A DNA stretch of 34,451 nt, taken from contig DOWS01000026.1 of the NCBI GenBank assembly GCA_003519445.1, positions 279 through 34,729 on the forward strand, in the 5' to 3' direction. Source of the stretch: Candidatus Daviesbacteria bacterium. Lineage in GTDB: Bacteria; Patescibacteriota; Microgenomatia; Daviesbacterales; UBA10151. The translations under genes were made by a program, and so were the position numbers. This document shows, piece after piece, positions 30,054 through 34,451 of this stretch. The notes below the pieces were generated by a model. The model had not been told where the DNA came from. It did no database searches and saw nothing but the letters and a program-made list of their open reading frames with translations. Position 1 is the stretch's first letter; each line of letters starts with the position of its first letter.

Positions 30054-30085
30054 ATGTGTCTATTTAACACACACCCGGTGTGGGT
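30054..30085. repeat. Right REP-like hairpin of the RAYT element
   Basis: atgtgtc (30054-30060), nine bases, then CACACC-c-GGTGTG (30070-30082) followed by ggt. It is an inverted match of the left block at 29316-29347, with similar spacing. Confidence 0.75.
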
Positions 30086-30099
30086 TTAAATCTTAAGAC

Positions 30100-30143
30100 G
30101 GAAAATCAACCTGTAAGGAAACTGGTTTAAATCTCATGAAATA
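30100..30143 (-). pseudogene. Diverged remnant of an ileS 5' end
   Basis: On the minus strand this reads ATG then R-F-K-P-V-S-L-Q-V-D-F-P, against K-F-K-P-V-L-P-Q-V-D-F-P at the start of ileS. About 34 of 41 bases match 29236-29276 without gaps. The similarity ends on both sides, and stops follow within a few codons. It may be a leftover of a second ileS allele or a duplication associated with the RAYT element. A TAAAAT box lies seven bases before its ATG. Confidence 0.65.
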
Positions 30144-30186
30144 GATTTTAACAAAAAATCCTTAAACAAACTAGTGAACCCTTGCT

Positions 30187-30552
30187 TTAGGGAGCAAACG
30201 ATGAACTTTGCAATTCTTCTTCTAGTTCCGACTCCAACCACATTTCCCTCCAAATTACTCTTGCTGCAAATGTACGACCTGCCGCTTCAGCTTGTATTTC
30301 TTCCGAAAATCTTTTGGAATAAGATTCACTTAAGGCTAAACCGATCAATGCCCCTCTTACTCTATCCATTATACCAATTACCCTATCTAACTCATAACTC
30401 TTTAACACTAGTTTATCCACCGGATCTAGTTCTGCTTTTAATCACAGTGCAAAACTGTGTGATCCTAAACCATTTGTTAATAGTTCTCGTCCTTTGGGAG
30501 TAAATCCAACTGTAGATATAACAGGAGATCCTTTTTTTTCTTCTTCGGGCAT
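30187..30552 (-). pseudogene. Small gene coupled to ftsZ, interrupted by an in-frame TGA
   Basis: An AAGGAG ribosome binding site lies inside the ftsZ tail, and an ATG at 30552-30550 overlaps the ftsZ stop (TAATG). The frame reads 36 residues (MPEEEKKGSPVISTVGFTPK...GSHSFAL), then TGA at 30442-30444. It continues open for 84 more codons (LKAELDPVDKLVLKSYELDR, then IMDRVRGALIGLALSESYSK) to a TAA at 30187. A hairpin (cacag/ctgtg, 30443-30459) lies right at the TGA. TGA is an ordinary stop elsewhere here, so a nonsense mutation is most likely; readthrough is possible. The RVRGALIGLAL stretch faintly recalls ADP-ribosylglycohydrolase N-termini, but I would not assign that function. Confidence 0.55.
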
Positions 30553-31718
30553 TAACGATTGCTCCTTAAGAATGCAGGGATTTCAAGATTTTCTTCTTCT
30601 TTTTCTATTTCTTTATCTTTTTCTTCTTCGTTTACTTGCTCCGTCTCCTGGGGAATCTCTTCCTCGTCAACTTGAGGTGTAGTTGTATCTGACCAGGTTT
30701 TTGGTTGTACTCCCAACGAAGAAGATCCAATGCCTGTACCCACATATTCCCGCAACCTTCTTCTGGTCTCATCAAAACCAGTAGCAATAACTGAAACTTT
30801 AATTTGATCCAATTGATCGTCTTTTATTGTAGCCCCAAATATAATATTGGCATCAGGATCTGCAGCTTGGGCTATAATTTGAGCTGCCTCGTTAACTTCA
30901 GTCATGGATAAATCAGGCCCACCAACAATATTAAATAAAACTCCTTTTGCTCCTTCAATTGAAACTTCCAGCAAGGGGGAAGATATAGCCATTCTGGCAG
31001 CCGCAGCAGCCCTGTTTTCTCCTCCTGCCATTCCAATTCCCATTAAGGCTGATCCTGCATTACTCATTATTGTTTTAACATCTGCAAAATCAACATTAAT
31101 TAAACCCGGTATCACGATAAGATCGGAAATTCCCTGTACTCCCTGACCCAAAACAGAATCTGCCAACTTAAAAGCTTCCTGCAAAGTCATATTTTTTTCA
31201 ACTGTTTCCAAAAGTCGCTGGTTAGGGATAATAATAAGTGCATCAACTTTATCTTTTAATGTTTCCACCCCTTCTTCCGCTACCATCATTCTTCTGGTAC
31301 CTTCAAAAGCAAAGGGCTTGGTAACAACAGCCACTGTCAAAGCACCTGCGTTTTTGGCAATCTGGGCAACAATAGGAATTGAGCCTGTACCTGTTCCCCC
31401 ACCCATTCCCGCAGTTAAAAACACCATGTCTGCATCAGTCAGAACATCCTGCAATTTTTGGGTTGATTCTTCTGCTGCCTGACGGCCAACTTCAGGATCA
31501 CCTCCCGAACCTAAACCTTTAGTTAGAGTTTCACCGATTTGCACTTTGGTAGGGGACTGGTTATTCATTAAAGCTTGCGCATCTGTATTTATAGCCACAA
31601 ACTCCACACCCTGAATTTGTTGCAGGGAAATCATAGAATTTAAGGAATTGGAACCACCGCCTCCAAGACCTATTACTTTAATTTTGGCAAATTTCTGAAC
31701 ATCAGGTTTAATTAACAT
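30552..31718 (-). CDS. ftsZ: Cell division protein FtsZ
   Basis: 388 residues. The tubulin-like GTPase domain has IGLGGGGSNSLNSM, the G-box GMGGGTGTGSIPIVAQ, the T7 loop VDFADVKTIMSNAGSALMG, and the MTEVNEAAQII helix. An acidic linker follows (EEEIPQETEQVNEEEKDKE...), then the conserved C-terminal peptide LEIPAFLRSNR that binds FtsA. It has its own promoter and an AGGA-type ribosome binding site, unlike the leaderless genes here. A small gene is coupled to its stop. Confidence 0.97.
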   Translation of the reverse strand: MLIKPDVQKFAKIKVIGLGGGGSNSLNSMISLQQIQGVEFVAINTDAQALMNNQSPTKVQIGETLTKGLGSGGDPEVGRQAAEESTQKLQDVLTDADMVFLTAGMGGGTGTGSIPIVAQIAKNAGALTVAVVTKPFAFEGTRRMMVAEEGVETLKDKVDALIIIPNQRLLETVEKNMTLQEAFKLADSVLGQGVQGISDLIVIPGLINVDFADVKTIMSNAGSALMGIGMAGGENRAAAAARMAISSPLLEVSIEGAKGVLFNIVGGPDLSMTEVNEAAQIIAQAADPDANIIFGATIKDDQLDQIKVSVIATGFDETRRRLREYVGTGIGSSSLGVQPKTWSDTTTPQVDEEEIPQETEQVNEEEKDKEIEKEEENLEIPAFLRSNR

Positions 31719-31733
31719 AAATTCCGTTCCTGG

Positions 31734-31761
31734 GCAGAATATAGCAGATTGTTATTAACAA
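31734..31761 (-). promoter_or_regulatory. ftsZ promoter with upstream palindrome
   Basis: On the minus strand TGC-TATATT forms an extended -10, with about 19 bases from the box to the ATG and AGGA in the leader. Upstream, ttgtta-t-taacaa (31749-31761) is a perfect palindrome that could be an operator. Confidence 0.45.
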
Positions 31762-31776
31762 TATCAAGACCCTAAC

Positions 31777-33084
31777 TTAAGGCAGGAATGATTTAACCAA
31801 AGCAATACCTTTTTGCAGTATACCTTTAAACGGCAGGCTTCCCGACAAAACAGGAATACGGACTTCTCCCCCACTCTTTTGACTAACTCCATAAAGAATT
31901 AAACCCGCAGACGCAGCAAAAGAAGGCGCTTCAATCTCATCAACTAAACCTCCCAATCCTTCAATTTTCCCCACTCTGGCAGGAAAACCTAAAACATACT
32001 TAGCTTGCTCTAAAACTCCGACAGTTTGAGCCCCTCCCCCGCAAAGAACCAAACCGGAAGGAACTTGAGTACCAAAACCGCTCTTTTTTATCTCCTTACC
32101 AACATATTTGAATATTTCCTGTAATCTTGGCCTGACAATTCCTTCAACTACTGCTTTTCTGGAAATTTTTTGCACATCTTCCTCTATGCCTAGTGCTTTA
32201 ACATCCAGCAATTCCTCTTCTTTTTTTCTTGAGAGTTCTGGTTTTTCTTCCCCCCCGGCGGGCTCACCTCGCGACGGCAAAACCGGACTCTTCTGTTTTT
32301 TTCCTAAATCCAGTTTTATTTTTTCCGCCGATTCCAAAGAAATCCTCAAACCCACAGCCATATCTGATGTAATATGTCTTGCTCCAATTGGTATTACTGC
32401 CGAATAAGCAACTGACCCGTCAACAAATACCACCACATCCGTAGTCTCCCCTCCTATATCAACAAGCACCACACCTAACTCTTTTTCCGTATCTGTCAAA
32501 ATGGAAAGCGCTGAGGCAATACCGCCAAAAACCAACTCTTCAACATCAATACCAACCTGCTGAATACATTTAACCAGATTCCTCATGGAAGTAGTAGAAC
32601 CGGTAATAATATGAGTTTGGGTCTCCAGCCTAACTCCTGTCATACCAATTGGATCTTTAATCCCTTCTTGACCGTCAACCGTAAAAGTACGGGGAATAAC
32701 ATGCAAAATCTCCCGCGAGGAAGGAAGAGCTATGGCTTTGGCCGCATCATTAACTCTGGCAATATCTCCCTCTTTAATTTCCCCTTCTGGTTCTGCTACG
32801 GCCACCACCGAATGGGAATTAGTGCTTTCTATTTGCGGCCCCCCAATGGAAACAAAAGCCGAAGAAATTGAATACCCTGCCATCCTCTCCGAAGCCTCCA
32901 CCGATTCTGTTATACTGATAACAGCTTCGTCAATATCTACCACTTGATTTTTCCTAACCCCTTTGGATGGGGTATTAGACACGCCAAGCAAATTGATCTT
33001 TCCGGACTCCTCCGCAGAAGCTATTAAAGTTGCAATTTTAGATGAACCAACATCTATTCCACAGATTATTTTGTCCTTGGCCAT
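31777..33084 (-). CDS. ftsA: Cell division protein FtsA
   Basis: About 435 residues from MAKDKIICGIDVGSSKIATLI at 33084; a start seven codons upstream would overlap ftsQ. The actin-like ATPase motifs are phosphate 1 (GIDVGSSK), phosphate 2 (VVLVDIGGETTDVVVF) and the adenosine motif (VLCGGGAQTVGV). SHS2/1C features are present, and the C-terminus has an amphipathic end (GILQKGIALVKSFLP) that could target the membrane and FtsZ. An insertion near residues 260-300 contains LPSRGEPAGGEE, coded by a GC-rich repeat, within a Lys/Glu-rich loop. The ATG follows the ftsQ stop after one base. Confidence 0.95.
   Translation of the reverse strand: MAKDKIICGIDVGSSKIATLIASAEESGKINLLGVSNTPSKGVRKNQVVDIDEAVISITESVEASERMAGYSISSAFVSIGGPQIESTNSHSVVAVAEPEGEIKEGDIARVNDAAKAIALPSSREILHVIPRTFTVDGQEGIKDPIGMTGVRLETQTHIITGSTTSMRNLVKCIQQVGIDVEELVFGGIASALSILTDTEKELGVVLVDIGGETTDVVVFVDGSVAYSAVIPIGARHITSDMAVGLRISLESAEKIKLDLGKKQKSPVLPSRGEPAGGEEKPELSRKKEEELLDVKALGIEEDVQKISRKAVVEGIVRPRLQEIFKYVGKEIKKSGFGTQVPSGLVLCGGGAQTVGVLEQAKYVLGFPARVGKIEGLGGLVDEIEAPSFAASAGLILYGVSQKSGGEVRIPVLSGSLPFKGILQKGIALVKSFLP
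32251..32276. repeat. GC-rich repeat-derived segment inside ftsA
   Basis: A sharply GC-rich block (cccggcgggctcacctcgcg and neighbours) in otherwise AT-rich DNA. It is read as P-S-R-G-E-P-A-G-G-E in an FtsA loop. It looks like a dispersed CPR repeat, but this window has only one copy. Confidence 0.45.
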
Positions 33085-33085
33085 A

Positions 33086-33796
33086 TTATTTTTTCTTTGG
33101 GGCAAATCTCACAACAGGTTTATCAAACCGCAAATCGATAAACTCCACTGCTTCCCCGTTTATTTTAGCCTTATTTAAGATCAGTTGTAAAGATGCAAGT
33201 TGCATATCACTAGCTTTGTCAAGCGAAAAATTAATTTTTGGCACTGAATTTATCAGTAATATATCCTCAACTACTATTACTTCCATAATCTCTATACCAA
33301 AAAATTTTATTTTATTCAATACCGCAATAATTTTTTTAAAATCCTCGTTTTTGTTTTCCGAATAAATTTTTAAACTGCTTTCCTGATTACCGGAAAAAAG
33401 CATTCCCTCCTCGTCAACCAAAAAAGAGTCAATTGCGGTTTCGGCAGACGGAGTGCTTTCCTGATTTGTCACAATAAAAATTCTAGCTTGCGGCTCCCTG
33501 TTTCTGACTTCCAAAAAGATCTTATTTGGCAATTTTTTTATAATCCCTGCTGATTTAACACAAGTAAACTTTGATTTAAGTTTTTCTTCAATTGCAAGGC
33601 TTCTTATCAAAAAAAAGTTTGATCCTGAAATAGCAACAGCATTCAAAAGACCTTCCTTATCAACACAGGTTAAGTTACTTTCAACCTCTACAGATTTAAC
33701 AATAAAAAATTTAGAAAAAAAAATTAAGTAGATACCAATAAGCAACAATGAAGTTATACCTGCTATCAAAATAGTTAGTTTTATCTTTTTTCCCAT
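33086..33796 (-). CDS. ftsQ: Cell division protein FtsQ/DivIB
   Basis: 236 residues: a short basic N-terminus (MGKKIKL), one transmembrane segment (about 8-28), a POTRA domain (FFIVKSVEVESNLTCVDKEG...) and the FtsQ beta domain (NKIFLEVRNREPQARIFIV, then FLVDEEGMLFS). The bitopic protein organises the FtsB/FtsL complex at the septum. Two Cys residues (LTCVDK and FTCVKS) lie on the outer side and could form a disulfide. The ATG overlaps the murG stop (TAATG). Confidence 0.9.
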   Translation of the reverse strand: MGKKIKLTILIAGITSLLLIGIYLIFFSKFFIVKSVEVESNLTCVDKEGLLNAVAISGSNFFLIRSLAIEEKLKSKFTCVKSAGIIKKLPNKIFLEVRNREPQARIFIVTNQESTPSAETAIDSFLVDEEGMLFSGNQESSLKIYSENKNEDFKKIIAVLNKIKFFGIEIMEVIVVEDILLINSVPKINFSLDKASDMQLASLQLILNKAKINGEAVEFIDLRFDKPVVRFAPKKK

Positions 33797-34451
33797 TATT
33801 TCAAAAGAATTGTTTCCAAAGCAAGTTTTTTTGCACCATCTTTAATAATGCTTTTTTTAAACTTTTCTGCTTTTATTTTTAATTTATTTATGTTTTTGAG
33901 CATTTCCCTGATATTCCAGAATAAACTATCTCCGGAGAGTTTTGATTGGGGTAAAATTTTTGCCAACCCTAAATTTTCAAAATACCCGGCATTTGTATTT
34001 TGTTCCCTGTGCCCGGCAATAGGAATAACCAATACAGGTTTTTTCAAAATTGTCATCTCGCATAAAGTATTTACCCCTGCTCTTGAAACTACCAAATCAC
34101 ATTCCTGCACTAATTTTCCCCATCCATCCCCAATAAACTTTTCTACTCTGTAATTTTCATTTTGTTTTACGCTTAATCTTTCAAAGTCGCCAAATTTAGA
34201 ATCCCCTGTTTGATGAGTTATTTTGGCAATTTTTGTTAATTTTTCAAGACAATCCAAAACTGCCATATTAATCACATGTGATCCCTGGTTGCCTCCTGCT
34301 ATTAAAACTCTGGGCACTCCAGCTGCCTTTGATTCATGCTGTATTTCAATAATCTCGTGTCTAATTGGATTACCTGTTAAAACTACTTTTTGTTGATTAA
34401 AGGAGTGGTTTTCCAAAAAAGAAATAGCAATTTTATCTGCAAAGCAAGAGG
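33796..34451 (-). CDS. murG: MurG, C-terminal part (cut by window edge)
   Basis: The frame is open to the end of the window, reading CFADKIAISFLENHSF before VVLTGNPIRHEI, so the N-terminal acceptor domain lies outside. The visible part is the UDP-GlcNAc-binding domain: VLIAGGNQGSHVINMAV, CDLVVSRAGVNTLCEMTILKKPVLVIPI, and HREQNTNAGYFENLGLAKILPQ. It adds GlcNAc to lipid I to make lipid II at the inner membrane face. It is followed directly by ftsQ; the usual murC and murB are not between them. Confidence 0.95.
   Translation of the reverse strand, partial: SCFADKIAISFLENHSFNQQKVVLTGNPIRHEIIEIQHESKAAGVPRVLIAGGNQGSHVINMAVLDCLEKLTKIAKITHQTGDSKFGDFERLSVKQNENYRVEKFIGDGWGKLVQECDLVVSRAGVNTLCEMTILKKPVLVIPIAGHREQNTNAGYFENLGLAKILPQSKLSGDSLFWNIREMLKNINKLKIKAEKFKKSIIKDGAKKLALETILLK

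Noticed and set aside
29316..30085. Classical IS200/IS605 insertion sequence
   Set aside because: The protein is longer than IS200 TnpA, has the RAYT-type motif arrangement, and the flanks are inverted REP-like hairpins rather than the different left and right IS200 ends.
30442..30444. TGA as a recoded glycine codon genome-wide (as in Gracilibacteria/SR1)
   Set aside because: TGA ends gatA, gatC, polX, the Ig-like protein, the flippase and lepB at sensible family lengths, so it is a normal stop here.
30442..30459. Selenocysteine insertion (UGA plus hairpin)
   Set aside because: The hairpin lies before and across the UGA rather than just after it, and no selenoprotein family is recognisable.
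30174..30503. 109-residue plus-strand frame
   Set aside because: It is antisense to the interrupted gene coupled to ftsZ, has low-complexity composition and no ribosome site.
32108..32407. Plus-strand frames antisense to ftsA and ftsZ
   Set aside because: They have serine/phenylalanine-rich antisense composition and lie wholly within conserved genes on the other strand.

Overview
The window looks like a chromosomal segment from a Candidate Phyla Radiation (Patescibacteria) bacterium, most likely a Microgenomates-type lineage. This is inferred from AT-rich DNA, tightly overlapping genes, small proteins, a streamlined murG-ftsQ-ftsA-ftsZ cluster, an IleRS with unusual signature motifs and many CPR-style short palindromic repeats. 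TGA acts as a normal stop at several genes, so the code appears to be standard table 11. The phylum-level assignment is a judgement from the sequence, not a database result.

Layout. 1-1.06 kb: a broken Nudix fragment diverging from a short UDP-sugar dehydrogenase. 1.06-8.13 kb (minus): one operon gatC-gatA-gatB-dnaE-riboflavin kinase-rplS, combining tRNA amidation, replication and translation. 8.2-11.66 kb (plus): an unknown membrane protein, then a voltage-sensor/bestrophin-like fusion directly followed by L-asparaginase. 11.66-13.2 kb (minus): a RelE/ParE-type toxin-antitoxin pair inserted at the 3' end of htpX, with a 50-bp duplication of that end. 13.25-15.95 kb (minus): polX, an 82-aa protein, lemA and a 90-aa protein. 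15.97-16.4 kb: tRNA-Asp and a nested repeat island. 16.4-23.2 kb: envelope and glycan genes (LysM protein, GT-C/TPR membrane protein, Ig-like protein, O-antigen-ligase-like protein, GT4 glycosyltransferase, flippase) with tRNA-Thr, tRNA-Gly and tRNA-Val between them. 23.26-23.85 kb: signal peptidase I. 23.84-29.27 kb (minus): ileS-rodA-rplU-rpmA-parB. 29.3-30.1 kb: a RAYT transposase flanked by inverted REP-like hairpins, followed by a diverged remnant of an ileS 5' end. 30.2-34.45 kb (minus): murG (cut by the window edge), ftsQ, ftsA, ftsZ and a small gene interrupted by an in-frame TGA.

Three themes stand out. First, the fusion of a canonical S1-S4 voltage sensor (eight arginines at every third position in S4) to a bestrophin-like pore region, co-transcribed with asparaginase, is the best candidate for an undescribed system. 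Second, nine genes have a -10 box ending exactly seven bases before the A of the ATG, which predicts leaderless mRNAs as a standard mode of expression here. Third, palindromic repeats lie inside conserved coding genes (gatB, gatA, gatC, htpX, ileS, ftsA), mostly read in frame, and two mobile cassettes (TA and RAYT) sit beside duplicated pieces of the neighbouring gene.
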